Positions 27,796 through 36,738 of a stretch of 64,000 nt of DNA are shown here, one piece after another. Source of the DNA: CAVSVP01 sp963731125 (GTDB taxonomy: Bacteria; Pseudomonadota; Gammaproteobacteria; Competibacterales; Competibacteraceae); NCBI GenBank assembly GCA_963731125.1, contig CAVSVP010000009.1, forward strand, positions 806,001 through 870,000, in the 5' to 3' direction. The stretch's first letter is position 1; every line of letters starts with the position of its first letter. A program made the position numbers and the translations under genes. The notes beneath the pieces were generated by a model. That model made no database searches. It worked only from the letters and a program-made list of their open reading frames with translations, and was not told the origin of the DNA.

Positions 27796-28662
27796 TTATC
27801 GGCCCAGGTAGACGGCGGTAATCGATTCGCGCTCATGACCCAACTCCTGACTGATGAGCAGCCGCACTTCCCGATCCAGCGTCTTCTGTTCAGGGGTAAG
27901 CTCCTTACTCGTGGTTCCCCCGGCCGCCGGCGCCGGCCACCCCGTCAATTCCTGGTAACGCTGCTGGGCATAGCTATGCCGAAGACCATGAAGCTTGCTC
28001 AGGCCTGCATTGGCGGTATGGCGTTCATAGAGACGGAGTTGCTGGATATAGGTGCGCTGGGGCGCAATCAGCGAACCCTGACCAGCCAGCTGGCGGGCAC
28101 GGTCCAAAACCGTCCGCTGGGCTTCGGTGCGGATAGGAATCTCCCGAGCTTTGCCGCCCTTGCACCAGGAGGCCTTCAGCCGCAGATGATCTCCCTGATC
28201 GGCATAGCGGGGCTGAAACTTGATCGCTTCCTCCCGGCGCAGACCAAAAGCTTGCTGCAATTCCAGACTCATCCGTACATGAGGATCTTTGACCCGATCC
28301 AAAACGGTCTTATCCACGGCACAAGCTTTGGAGCGGTTGGTCACATACTGACGTTCCGGTATGCCGTAGTGCTCATTGGAACGGGCGATGACATTTTGTT
28401 TTCCGATCTTTTCCGCCCACCAGCGTAATGCGGACATCCGGTTTTTCAAGGTACCGATGGCGATACCCTGGGCCTGCCATTGCTGAACCAAGGCTTCGAT
28501 ATGTTTGGGCTTTAAACTCTGGGCGCCCATACCCTTGTAGCCTAAACCATGCAACTGATCGGCAATCAGATCCAGCAATCGCCGGCGGTTAGCCTGGGTG
28601 CTAAAACTTCCATCACGATTCCGTTCACAGAGTTGTTTGAGGTGGTAGTTCAGAGGGCGCAT
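27796..28662 (-). CDS. int: tyrosine recombinase (integrase) of the element
   Basis: The product has about 288 residues from the ATG at 28660-28662; the open frame extends further to 28755, but the extra part is poor. The N-terminal SAM-like DNA-binding domain (LKPKHIEALVQQWQAQGI, GTLKNRMSALRWWAEKIG) precedes the catalytic domain. The active-site set is visible: Arg in FGLRREEAIKF, Lys in SWCKGGKAREIPI, HxxR in KLHGLRHSYAQQRY, and LGHERESITAVYLGR with the Tyr nucleophile close to the C-terminus. It inserts and excises the element at an attachment site. No tRNA-like att core is seen beside it, so its site may lie outside the window. Confidence 0.82.
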   Translation of the reverse strand: MRPLNYHLKQLCERNRDGSFSTQANRRRLLDLIADQLHGLGYKGMGAQSLKPKHIEALVQQWQAQGIAIGTLKNRMSALRWWAEKIGKQNVIARSNEHYGIPERQYVTNRSKACAVDKTVLDRVKDPHVRMSLELQQAFGLRREEAIKFQPRYADQGDHLRLKASWCKGGKAREIPIRTEAQRTVLDRARQLAGQGSLIAPQRTYIQQLRLYERHTANAGLSKLHGLRHSYAQQRYQELTGWPAPAAGGTTSKELTPEQKTLDREVRLLISQELGHERESITAVYLGR

Positions 28663-28854
28663 ACAGGATGATTGGGTCGGTAAATGTGACTGATCCACCC
28701 GTCGACCGGAGTCGAACAGGTCCGCTGAGTGCGGTTCGGATCCAGGTCCATCCAAAACCTTCCCTCTGAAAAGGCCGGCTCATCAGGCCACGTCGGGGCT
28801 ACCCGGTAGGGAGCGGAACCGACGCGGGGTACCACCTTCTTCATGTCCTTTGGC

Positions 28855-29301
28855 TCAAGTTTCCTGGAACATCTTGACCACGTAGTTCCGTACCGCCGTA
28901 CTCGCTGTTTCCCTGTCCTGGGCGGCGGCTACCACAAGGGCGGAAACCACCAGGGAGATATCGGGTTTGTAGCCATTGAGTGCCTGACGCATGGTTTTTC
29001 CCAGTTCCATTGCGGTTTGATAGGCTTCTTCGGTCATCCGTACCCGACGCATGGGATTGTCTTCCCGTTCGATATGTTCCAGTCGGCCGTGTCGCCAGAT
29101 ATACAAGTCACCGTCTTGTCGGGGTTCGTTCTCTGGTTGTTCACGCCTGGGGATCTCCTCTGCTGTGTGCTGGGAAGATGTGGTTGATAACTGACTTTCC
29201 GAGTTTCCTTCGGATTCCTTCGTCAAGGATTGGGGATCTGCTTTCATCGCGGTTTGTGCTTCGTCGCTGTTGTACGCCGTCTTTTGCGGATCGCTGATCA
29301 T
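28855..29301 (-). CDS. hypothetical protein of the integrative element
   Basis: A 148-residue protein. The N-terminal 65 residues are polar and low in complexity (Ser, Thr, Glu, Gln), probably disordered. The C-terminal half (RRVRMTEEAYQTAMELGK, then ISLVVSALVVAAA) is helical and recalls small relaxosome or plasmid accessory proteins, but I cannot name a family. GAGGG lies upstream of the ATG. It is transcribed in the same direction as the integrase, 193 bases upstream of the integrase open frame limit. Confidence 0.5.
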   Translation of the reverse strand: MISDPQKTAYNSDEAQTAMKADPQSLTKESEGNSESQLSTTSSQHTAEEIPRREQPENEPRQDGDLYIWRHGRLEHIEREDNPMRRVRMTEEAYQTAMELGKTMRQALNGYKPDISLVVSALVVAAAQDRETASTAVRNYVVKMFQET

Positions 29302-29810
29302 GGTTGTGCCCTCATGGTTTATTGAATGAATGAATGGATTGTTGAGTTCGTGAAGCGGCTTGTCTGTGTTCCGGTGATCACTGATGGATGCCCTCGTTAC
29401 TGGTTGATACCGTGTCTTGTCATGACGTTGTCGTCTCCAGATCGTTGTGATGACTCCGTTTTTGCCTGATCCTAAAGGCTGTGCTGATTAGTGTTGTCCT
29501 TGAAGGCTTCCCGTCTTCCTCGAAATCCTTCCCGCCTATCCCGTTCTTTTCCGTCTTCCTCGAATCCACCTACCGATCAACCCACCTTGGGCGGTTGGGC
29601 ACCGCGATCATCTCCGCCAGACGATCCCCCGGATAAACCGTTCCAGGTAACGGGCAGGAGTGGTCCTGCGGCCTTGAGAGTGTCCCCACCGGGGCGGAAT
29701 CGGGGGGCGATAAGACTGGGCGCTGAAACAGATCACGCGGGCATCACGCACCCGGGCGGCCGTCCAACACGCCTCGTGGGGCTTTCTTCCGGGCGCCCGA
29801 GGAAGACCGG

Positions 29811-29855
29811 GCGCGCCGTCACTACGCGGCTATCGCCGTCCTAGTGACGGCGCGC
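29811..29855. repeat. perfect 14-bp inverted repeat (long hairpin)
   Basis: GCGCGCCGTCACTA at 29811-29824 is repeated inverted at 29842-29855 around a 17-base spacer. It is not followed by a T-run, so a simple terminator is unlikely. Candidates are an origin of transfer or replication, a recombinase site, or an RNA stem. Confidence 0.7.
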
Positions 29856-30296
29856 GCGCGACATTTACCTTGAGGTGGTATAAGCAACCTTGGGATTACG
29901 GCTATCAGCGTTATCCTCCCTTCGAGGAAACGCTCGGGTTCTTCAGGGCGGTACTCGCCGTGAAACCTTGGGAGGTAGGCGTGTGATTCAGGGGCGCTTG
30001 ATGCGGAGACAACAAGGCCTTTTGAGAATCCGCCTGGTGGGTGGAGATCTGAAAGGCTAGGAGACTTTTTTAAGCCCATAAAACCCCTTACCCCATGGCC
30101 AGGCCAAGCGATCAAGACGCGGTCCAGGGACCGGTATTCGTGACTTGCACGTAGGAGCCGCTGAGGCTCGTTCATCGCCAGCGGTATCAACCGCCGCGTG
30201 TGGAGAGGTCGACGATAGCGTGACCTCTCTCAAATAAGGCTCGATGGCCCTGCACCGATCCCTGATGTGGCCCTTTCCCGTGAGTCCCGCCGTTTA

Positions 30297-30444
30297 CGGT
30301 GACCGGGTATCACCGCAGGCGCCCCGTGGGCGACCTGATCTTCCCCGTGGGAAGACCTCGTTTGGGTCGGGTCGAGCGACACCCGCCCGCGGGTTTTACG
30401 TGGTCGGGTTCCACGGGCAACGAAACCACCCCGTGGGCGGTTTC
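30297..30444. repeat. cluster of four hairpins, three with the same CCC-CGT-GGG tip
   Basis: Hairpin 1: CGGTGA/TCACCG (30297-30315). Hairpin 2: CAGG-CGCCC, loop CGT, GGGCG-A-CCTG (30316-30337). Hairpin 3: TCTTCCC, loop CGT, GGGAAGA (30339-30355). Hairpin 4: GAAACC-A-CCC, loop CGT, GGG-C-GGTTTC (30422-30444). Hairpins 2-4 share the apex but have different lower stems that still pair, which suggests conserved structure rather than sequence. Confidence 0.55.
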
Positions 30445-30849
30445 CGTAACTAGAGAAAGATGTAGCATGACGATCTCTCGATGACAAGCCAATATCCTTC
30501 AGAACTTCAAAAGGGTTTTTTCTTGACACCGTGAAGTCTCACCTGACGGCTGTGTCTTGGGGTGAGGACAGACGAATACCCGTCTTCTCCTTATACAACC
30601 AACGGCCGATGCCGAGGCCATGGACGATTCCAGGGGGTCATGCCGAGTGGGATAGTTTCTTCCCATTTTGCGATACGCAGGCTTTACCGGCTAGATACCG
30701 CCTATTTCACGTCTAGTGCGGAGACCTTTAACCAGGGCCGATGACTCACTGACGCTAGACGGTATCCAGACGGTACCTGGCCGGTATTTGACAACAAATC
30801 TCAATCAGGCCACGGGTAGTAGCCGGCACCAGACGGGTTTACGGCCGTG

Positions 30850-32952
30850 TTATAAGGAAGATCGTTTGTTCTGCCGAAAAATATCGACATTCGTTTCCAG
30901 GCAGCGTCGTAAATTCAGATCGTTGGCACCCACCTCAAACCAGCTCTGGGGTTTTTGGTAGATATCGAGGCCTCGGCCAATCTTGACGATCCAACCGTTA
31001 TCCAGCTTGATAGCCCGATCGTGCAACCGGGAATTGAATTCCACTTTCAGTTCTATATCGCTGTCCTTCAAGCTTTCGGCGAGTTCATAAAGCTTTTCCG
31101 CGACGTCGTTTTTCTGAATAGCATTATCGTAACCCGTGATCAACTTGATCGACCTTACGGTACTTTGACGAGCCAACAATTCGCAGAACCGGACGAAATT
31201 CTGAATTTGGTGCTGTATCCGGATATAGGGATCTTCCACCACCACCTGTTTTACACCGACGATATAGTCACCAAACAGACTCTCGTAACTGTGTCCTGTG
31301 TCGTCATAGCGTATCGTGAAGTGTTTCTCGGCCAACGTCTGCTGTAACGCTTTCTCGGCCTCCTCGACAGGCTTGGCTTCTTCCGCCTTGGAAGGCGTGG
31401 TCTGTCTTTGGATGACTTCCTCGATGGAAGCCGCCGGTGGGGATTGTTTTCTCTGTGGCTCCAAACGTCGCCGTGACGGGGTCTGCGTGGCCGGCGCATC
31501 CCTGGATTCCGGGCAATAGACCACCACCTCGGTACCGTCCGAGCGGAAATAGGACAGATTGATACGGGCGAACTCATCATCCGGTTTGCGTTTGTTCATC
31601 TGTTCCTTGACCCGGCGGCGGGCCTCGACGGCATAGTGCAGATATTCCTGAAATTCTTCCTCGGTGGGCGGCTCACCCGGATGCAGTATTTTCAAGAAAG
31701 CCGCCACGGTCTTCTTGATGGCTTTCTCGTCACGTCCCTCCACCGAATCGCCCAACCGCATGTGACTGCTGGCATATTCGTAGCGGTTGGTGTGCTTGAA
31801 AACATGATGAAACGCTTCGGCGAGATAGTCCGTAATAAAACCGTAATTCCCGGTCAAGTAGGCGCTGCTGTTCTTGGGCATCTCCCAACCCGGCAGATAG
31901 CAGTAGAACCGGTCCATGACCGCCAGATCCAGGGTAGGAGGCAGGGGTAGAAAGAGATCGTGTTCGGTGGAATTGACCAGTTGAGGAATGGATTCGTCGA
32001 TATTGCCGACGAAGGCCATGCTGGCATTGGCGATGACTTCCACACCCCGGGAGAAACGCCCGTTGGCCATGAAGTCCTTCATGATCTGGATGGCGTCCTG
32101 ATCCTTGATCTTGATACCGGCCACTTCGTCGAAGGCCACCGTGTCCCAGAATCCCACCAGTCCCACCTTACCCCGGGCATTGTTGTAGAACAAAGCCGCT
32201 TTGGTAGCCTGGCCTCCGCTGACCAGGGTGGCATAGGGGGAAAATTCGCTGAAGAAGTAGGATTTGCCGGTACCGCGCGGCCCCAGTTCGATGAAATTGT
32301 AGTTTGGTTCCACCAGCGGCAATAACCGGACAATGAAATGGAATTTCAACCGGTGGCTGAGTCTGGCCGGTTCCAGGCCGACCGAGCGTAGGATGATATC
32401 CAGCCATTCGTCCCGGGTGAATTGCGCCCGGCCCTCCAGATAACGGTCGAAGTCGAACCGGGAGAGCTGAATGGGACGCATATCCTCCACATAGAAGGCG
32501 TAGTCATCCTCTTCAACCCCATTGTAGCCAAGGGTGACCTCGGCCCAGAGTCCGCCTTCCAGCAACCGATCATTATCTTTATAGAACAATGGGTTGATGG
32601 CAATACGCCGGGAATTGAAATTTTCCATCGCCGCCCAGTGGCGTTTTTCCCTTTCCACGTGGCGCACATGGACCTTGTCGACGAACTTATGGGTCCCCTT
32701 CTGTTGCACCATGGACTGCGCCTTATTGCTCTCGTCCGGCCGGACATAGTGGCTGTTGAGAAATTCGAACGTGGCTTCGATGCCCAGCTGAATTTCATCC
32801 GGATCGTTGCTCGCGCAGTATTTCGCCAGCAGGAACTCCAGCACGAAAGTAGGCACATTGGTGCTTTTCTTTACCTGCTGAACCAAGTCCTTGCGGACTG
32901 CCCGGCCAGCGAAGACATCATTTAGTTTGTTGTCGAGTTCGTCCATTTTCAA
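30850..32952 (-). CDS. brxL: BREX protein BrxL (Lon-like AAA+)
   Basis: BrxL is the Lon-like AAA+ protein of type I BREX; it forms barrel-shaped multimers on DNA and is needed for phage exclusion. The 700-residue product shows the family start (LDNKLNDVFAGRAVRKDLV), a Walker A (FIELGPRGTGKSYFF near residue 225), Walker B (WDTVAFDEVAGIKIKDQD) and sensor (MAFVGNIDESIPQLV). A Pro/Gln-rich linker follows, then the C-terminal Lon-like domain (YESLFGDYIVGVKQVVVEDPYIR). A typical Lon Ser-Lys pair is not seen, as is usual in BrxL. The gene looks intact, is last in the operon, and follows a 95-bp MITE. Confidence 0.92.
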   Translation of the reverse strand: MKMDELDNKLNDVFAGRAVRKDLVQQVKKSTNVPTFVLEFLLAKYCASNDPDEIQLGIEATFEFLNSHYVRPDESNKAQSMVQQKGTHKFVDKVHVRHVEREKRHWAAMENFNSRRIAINPLFYKDNDRLLEGGLWAEVTLGYNGVEEDDYAFYVEDMRPIQLSRFDFDRYLEGRAQFTRDEWLDIILRSVGLEPARLSHRLKFHFIVRLLPLVEPNYNFIELGPRGTGKSYFFSEFSPYATLVSGGQATKAALFYNNARGKVGLVGFWDTVAFDEVAGIKIKDQDAIQIMKDFMANGRFSRGVEVIANASMAFVGNIDESIPQLVNSTEHDLFLPLPPTLDLAVMDRFYCYLPGWEMPKNSSAYLTGNYGFITDYLAEAFHHVFKHTNRYEYASSHMRLGDSVEGRDEKAIKKTVAAFLKILHPGEPPTEEEFQEYLHYAVEARRRVKEQMNKRKPDDEFARINLSYFRSDGTEVVVYCPESRDAPATQTPSRRRLEPQRKQSPPAASIEEVIQRQTTPSKAEEAKPVEEAEKALQQTLAEKHFTIRYDDTGHSYESLFGDYIVGVKQVVVEDPYIRIQHQIQNFVRFCELLARQSTVRSIKLITGYDNAIQKNDVAEKLYELAESLKDSDIELKVEFNSRLHDRAIKLDNGWIVKIGRGLDIYQKPQSWFEVGANDLNLRRCLETNVDIFRQNKRSSL

Positions 32953-33037
32953 GGCCGCTTTTCTTACCGCAGAGACGCAGAGGACACCGAGATTTCAGAA
33001 TCTTCACTTATTTCCGAGTACTCCGCCGAACAACTCA

Positions 33038-33136
33038 TACCAATTTGCGGTCAATCAAGGACAAACAAGTCGCTATAACATCAACATATGGGTTCCGAAT
33101 GAAGGGAATTAATACTTTTTTGAATGCAAATTGGTA
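33038..33136. repeat. MITE-like inverted-repeat element between brxL and DUF2442
   Basis: ATACCAATTTGC (33037-33048) is repeated inverted as GCAAATTGGTAT (33126-33137), enclosing about 95 bp without a gene. TA dinucleotides flank the core, as left by Tc1/mariner-type (IS630-like) transposition. It starts at the stop of the DUF2442 gene. Confidence 0.6.
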
Positions 33137-33451
33137 TCAGAGTACCCATTTACCCCTTAATCTGATCTCGTCGTACATGGCATCAGGGGCCAGATCAATC
33201 TCACCGGGCCAAGTCACGGCACCAAGACTGACCTCGACTTGTTCGAATAGCTTAATATCGCGCAATTTTCCAAATACGCCCGCCTGCTCTCTGTTCACCA
33301 GTCCAGTCATATTCACCTCGCCTTCAGTACCATCGATGAAGCGGACATGGAGGCGATAATCAGGTAAAGCGGTGACCTGAGTCACTCGCCAGGGTACAGT
33401 AGGCGTCAATCCAGCGGATCGATCTTCTTCGGTTGTTGCAGGGATTCGCAT
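33137..33451 (-). CDS. DUF2442 protein
   Basis: The product has 104 residues from the ATG at 33449-33451. The core DUF2442 pattern is present: VTQVTALPDYRLHVRFIDGT, then LRDIKLFEQVEVSLGAVTWP and IDLAPDAMYDEI. DUF2442 proteins commonly pair with DUF4160 proteins, and the pair is suspected to act as a toxin-antitoxin module; no activity is established that I can cite. The start overlaps the end of the DUF4160 gene by 46 bases in another frame, so the two are coupled. The pair sits inside the BREX operon between pglZ and brxL. Confidence 0.8.
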   Translation of the reverse strand: MRIPATTEEDRSAGLTPTVPWRVTQVTALPDYRLHVRFIDGTEGEVNMTGLVNREQAGVFGKLRDIKLFEQVEVSLGAVTWPGEIDLAPDAMYDEIRLRGKWVL

Positions 33452-33666
33452 AGTTTCCAGTCCTCCATCAGTTCCTCGCGATGCAGCGAGGCCCATTCCA
33501 GCACAAGCGTGAGGGCACGTCTGGGTAATTTTCCGCGTATCACTTCCAAGGTTCGGATATTGATCAATGCCTCATATTCCCCGTACAGCGCATGAAAATG
33601 GGGAGGAGCGTGATCGGCCCAGAACATCTGAATCAGGATACCGTAAAAGGCGCTTATAGTCGGCAT
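33406..33666 (-). CDS. DUF4160 protein
   Basis: The product has 86 residues from the ATG at 33664-33666, which has AGGAAA upstream; the open frame extends to 33699. The family signature is MPTISAFYGILIQMFW followed by HAPPHFHALYGEYEALI, with a His-rich block, and the C-terminal EWASLHREELMEDW. It forms a pair with DUF2442. It begins 22 bases after the pglZ stop, so it is co-transcribed with BREX genes. Its relation to BREX is unknown. Confidence 0.82.
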   Translation of the reverse strand: MPTISAFYGILIQMFWADHAPPHFHALYGEYEALINIRTLEVIRGKLPRRALTLVLEWASLHREELMEDWKLCESLQQPKKIDPLD

Positions 33667-33688
33667 GTCTATTTCCTGGGGAATCAGT

Positions 33689-36205
33689 TTACTCCACATA
33701 ATCCGTCTGCAGCTTCAACCTGGCGAAGGTCATCTGGGTCACGGGATTGACGGCGGTGACCGTAAACTCGCCCTGGAAATCTTCTTCCATCCGTAACGGT
33801 ATCTTTACCGCCGCGCCGGCTTCCAGAGTCACCAGACCGGTGGCGGGATCCACATTGGGGCTCGGCGCCACTTGTCCCACGAACTTTTTGCCAGCTTTCG
33901 CTTCCAGACTGAACTGTAGACTCTCGTCTCCGAACATATCTGGCTGGAAGAGCACCACCTCGATCATCGGACGGCGAGTTGTAATTCGGTCCGTCTTACC
34001 AGCGCGATACTGCAGTTGAAGATGACCAGACGCTTTGGCCATCTTACCAGGTGCTCCCAGATCGACGGTGACTATCGGAATAATGCATTCCTGCAACGAA
34101 AGGCCGCTGTGCATGAAGGTAGCACCGGTCTTGAATGCTCCAAGCGATGCCGGCACCACGATATGCTCAAGATCCCCGCGGACACCCAAATCCTCCTTAC
34201 GGAAACACATCGTCCCCTTGCCTTCCGTTCCGGCGCCGGCCAAGCAACGCACCTTCGTGAGTGCCCATTTTCCTTGCGGCTTCTCCACCTTGTCACCAGG
34301 TAGCTGCTCGCTCAGAAGCACAAAACCGTGGTCCGATGCGAACACCGCCTGTTCAAAGCCAATATCCTGCAAAACCTTCACTGCGCGGAGAAATTTCTCC
34401 AAGACACCGCGCATAATGCCGAGCGCGGCGCCAGACATATTTTCGCCCGCGGTATCGATCTCGGTGTTCTTGATCAGCAGCAGGTCGACGGTATCGTGTA
34501 GTTTTGGTTTACGAGTCTTCAGCAGGTCTTCCAGGTCCAGCGCTGCCATCCGGTCGCCATATAGCTCGCGCACATATTCGATGCGTTGCGCGTGTATGCT
34601 GACCCGCACGCCGTTGATGGTAGGAACCAAATCACCCTTCTCGTTGGCCAACTGCAGTTTGCCGTCTGTACCAGGTAATAACGCGGCCATGCCAACCGGT
34701 GTAATCGTCGGGATTTGGGCCAACGCCAGCTGTAGGTCCGTCTTCATACCCTCCGGTAAGCTATGCACAAACTCCGCCGCAAGCTCGTAGCGCATGGCAT
34801 CCACCATGAACAACGCCACCTTGCGGTGCTGTTCCATCACGGGAGCCAGGTGCTTTTCAAACACCTGAGTGTGTCGAGTGATGCCCGAAATGGGCCACCC
34901 CTCACTGCGTACAGCCTCCAGGAAGCGCTTTTGCAGTGCATCGCTGAAAGCACGGTGACGCCGCCGAGCGAACTCAATTAGCCGTTCAAGGCCTTCAGTT
35001 TGGCCGTAGGAATCGTGCACTGTCCGCTCGAAATTACGGTGCAGCGTATCTGCCCGTCTTCCAAGGTCGACATAGAAATTGATGAGCGGCGTAAGGCCCT
35101 TCGGCACCGAATTCAGCTCAGTTTCCAGGGCTATGACCATCTGTAGGAGAGCAAGCCCCCGGTCGGCAATGACCCAGGCTGCGCCGCGGTCCTCCGCTTG
35201 CACCCAGATGGAGTTACGCCGTTGTTCAACGATGGAGCGTGCTTCGTCCAATTCTCCATTGTCCGCCGTTTCCGCACAACGCCGCAGGTAGGCGCGCTCT
35301 TCGAATAGAAACGTATCCCGTGAGCCGAAGTTTTGTTCGCCCGCCATCCGTGCCGGCAATTCGAGCTGCTGGGCAACGTCATTAGCCAGCATAATGTAGT
35401 CATCCTGATGGGTGCGTGTGTCCCGTAAGTGCTCGCAGACGGCGTATATAAGGGCCCGGTGGTTCTTGTCCGCATGAGGGACGTCAGTGAGAGATGCCGG
35501 CAGCTCACCAGGAAGATCCAAGACAAATTCACTGAATAGCACGAAACGCGCGAGCTCCTCCCGGACGTCATCCCAGACCCCCATCTTTGCATGAGATTGC
35601 AGCCCGAGAACCTCCGCCACAAACTGACGGTACTCCTTGAGCCAACTCTTGTCCGCCTTCAGAGCAGACTTCTGCTCATCTGTCGGGGACAGCAACCCGA
35701 TAAGGATCTCTCTTGGCGACTGCACTCCCAGGAGGGTACGTAGCTTTGGCCAGGTGAAGCTGCTGTCGAGCGCATCGATGGTCTCAAATGAAGGCGCTGA
35801 ACCACTGTCAAACAGTTCATAGAGCTTGTCCTGAAAGTCAGGTTTGGCCTGAAGACAAAGCGATAGGTAGGAATCGCCCTCGCCGCGAGGAAAGACATCG
35901 CCACCGAGTGCGAATATTTGGAATGGGTCCCGTTGCTTATCTTCTTCTGTCAGTGGCTTAGGGACGGGAACGTAGATAAGTAGCTGTTGGGCCCCTTGAG
36001 AGACTTGCCCAAGAGGCAACCACAAGTCATTTGCCTGTTCTCTGGCTTGTATAGTGCTAGTTGCTCCGTCTACAACTTGGCAATGCTCATCCCTTAATCC
36101 CATTGCTAGCTCGCGATAGCGGTCATCAGGATCGTAAAGCACTAAACACTCGGCACTCATCAGCCGTTCACGCAACAGGTCCTTTATATAGTCCTTGATT
36201 CTCAT
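33689..36205 (-). CDS. pglZ: BREX phosphatase-like protein PglZ
   Basis: PglZ is the alkaline-phosphatase-superfamily member present in all BREX types and essential for modification and exclusion. The 838-residue product has the PglZ core in its second half: VALFMVDAMRYELAAEFV (metal-binding Asp), VDLLLIKNTEIDTAGENMSG, FEQAVFASDHGFVLLSEQLPG (Asp-His) and HSGLSLQECIIPIVTV (His). The C-terminus carries a beta-rich domain (GEFTVTAVNPVTQMTFARLKL). Length is normal for type I. The start ATG at 36205 follows the pglX stop by 27 bases. The gene looks intact. Confidence 0.93.
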   Translation of the reverse strand: MRIKDYIKDLLRERLMSAECLVLYDPDDRYRELAMGLRDEHCQVVDGATSTIQAREQANDLWLPLGQVSQGAQQLLIYVPVPKPLTEEDKQRDPFQIFALGGDVFPRGEGDSYLSLCLQAKPDFQDKLYELFDSGSAPSFETIDALDSSFTWPKLRTLLGVQSPREILIGLLSPTDEQKSALKADKSWLKEYRQFVAEVLGLQSHAKMGVWDDVREELARFVLFSEFVLDLPGELPASLTDVPHADKNHRALIYAVCEHLRDTRTHQDDYIMLANDVAQQLELPARMAGEQNFGSRDTFLFEERAYLRRCAETADNGELDEARSIVEQRRNSIWVQAEDRGAAWVIADRGLALLQMVIALETELNSVPKGLTPLINFYVDLGRRADTLHRNFERTVHDSYGQTEGLERLIEFARRRHRAFSDALQKRFLEAVRSEGWPISGITRHTQVFEKHLAPVMEQHRKVALFMVDAMRYELAAEFVHSLPEGMKTDLQLALAQIPTITPVGMAALLPGTDGKLQLANEKGDLVPTINGVRVSIHAQRIEYVRELYGDRMAALDLEDLLKTRKPKLHDTVDLLLIKNTEIDTAGENMSGAALGIMRGVLEKFLRAVKVLQDIGFEQAVFASDHGFVLLSEQLPGDKVEKPQGKWALTKVRCLAGAGTEGKGTMCFRKEDLGVRGDLEHIVVPASLGAFKTGATFMHSGLSLQECIIPIVTVDLGAPGKMAKASGHLQLQYRAGKTDRITTRRPMIEVVLFQPDMFGDESLQFSLEAKAGKKFVGQVAPSPNVDPATGLVTLEAGAAVKIPLRMEEDFQGEFTVTAVNPVTQMTFARLKLQTDYVE

Positions 36206-36232
36206 TCAGTGCTATGTCTCAGTTTTCATGTC

Positions 36233-36738
36233 CTAGCCTTCGTAAAGCTCTTCCAATCCGTGTGCAATAGCGATTGACTTATCTTTTTTGCACACATCCC
36301 TTACTCGATCCGGCCAAATGGCGTAAGCCAGATGTGCCCAGTCGTATTTGCCCGCCTCCAATTCATCCCAGCACTTCTTGAGGTCCTTTTGCCACGGTTT
36401 ATGGCGGAATAGGCGCCAAAGAGGTGCGGCCGTGATCAGTACACCATCATCCTGATTCGGCTTATAGGGGAGTTTCGCCACTCGCAACAGTTCCTCGCGC
36501 ATCGCCTTGAGCTCGCGCTCCAACTCGATTATGGCTTGTACCATATGACTTTGCGATTCTTTTTCGAGAAAAAGACCCTTTTTACAGGACGTTAGTCATC
36601 TATTTTAGTGTGAAGTCATGCGGTACAAGCTATAGCTCATCAAACTTTTTCTGTGATTTATTGGCGGAACTGCGAAGCAGCGCCTGATCCGATAGGACGT
36701 CTTTGAGCTTATTATCGATGAAATCGTTAATGCATGTG
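36233..36738 (-). pseudogene. pglX: pglX, 3' part (between pglZ and IS701, broken by a MITE)
   Basis: This is the last part of the BREX methyltransferase gene. Reading from the IS701 junction gives TCINDFIDNKLKDVLSDQALL, ending at a TAG inside a 101-bp MITE (36532-36632). After the MITE comes ELERELKAMREELLRVAKLPY, then NQDDGVLITAAPLWRLFRHKPW and YDWAHLAYAIWPDRV to the stop. Removing the MITE and one TA gives a continuous FDELIELERELK. This C-terminal region is typical of PglX (BREX type I). Confidence 0.8.
36532..36632. repeat. MITE inserted at a TA within pglX
   Basis: Terminal inverted repeats TGGCTTGTACCATATGACTT (left) and, inverted, TAGCTTGTACCGCATGACTT (right) enclose a 101-bp non-coding element with TA at both flanks (36530-36531 and 36633-36634). 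The TA duplication is the mark of IS630/mariner-type transposition. It contributes stop codons and shifts the pglX frame. Confidence 0.75.

Larger units (their letters stand above)
29302..30849. other. 1.5-kb gene-free region rich in inverted repeats
   Basis: No frame on either strand shows coding character. The region contains GC-rich inverted repeats (29811-29855) and a cluster of hairpins (30297-30444). It separates the integrase side of the element from the BREX operon and could hold an origin, transfer site or structured RNA. Confidence 0.5.

Noticed and set aside
30230..30529. A 99-codon minus-strand frame across the hairpin cluster
   Set aside because: Composition is that of GC-rich repeats; no motif, no ribosome site, and the hairpins explain the sequence better.
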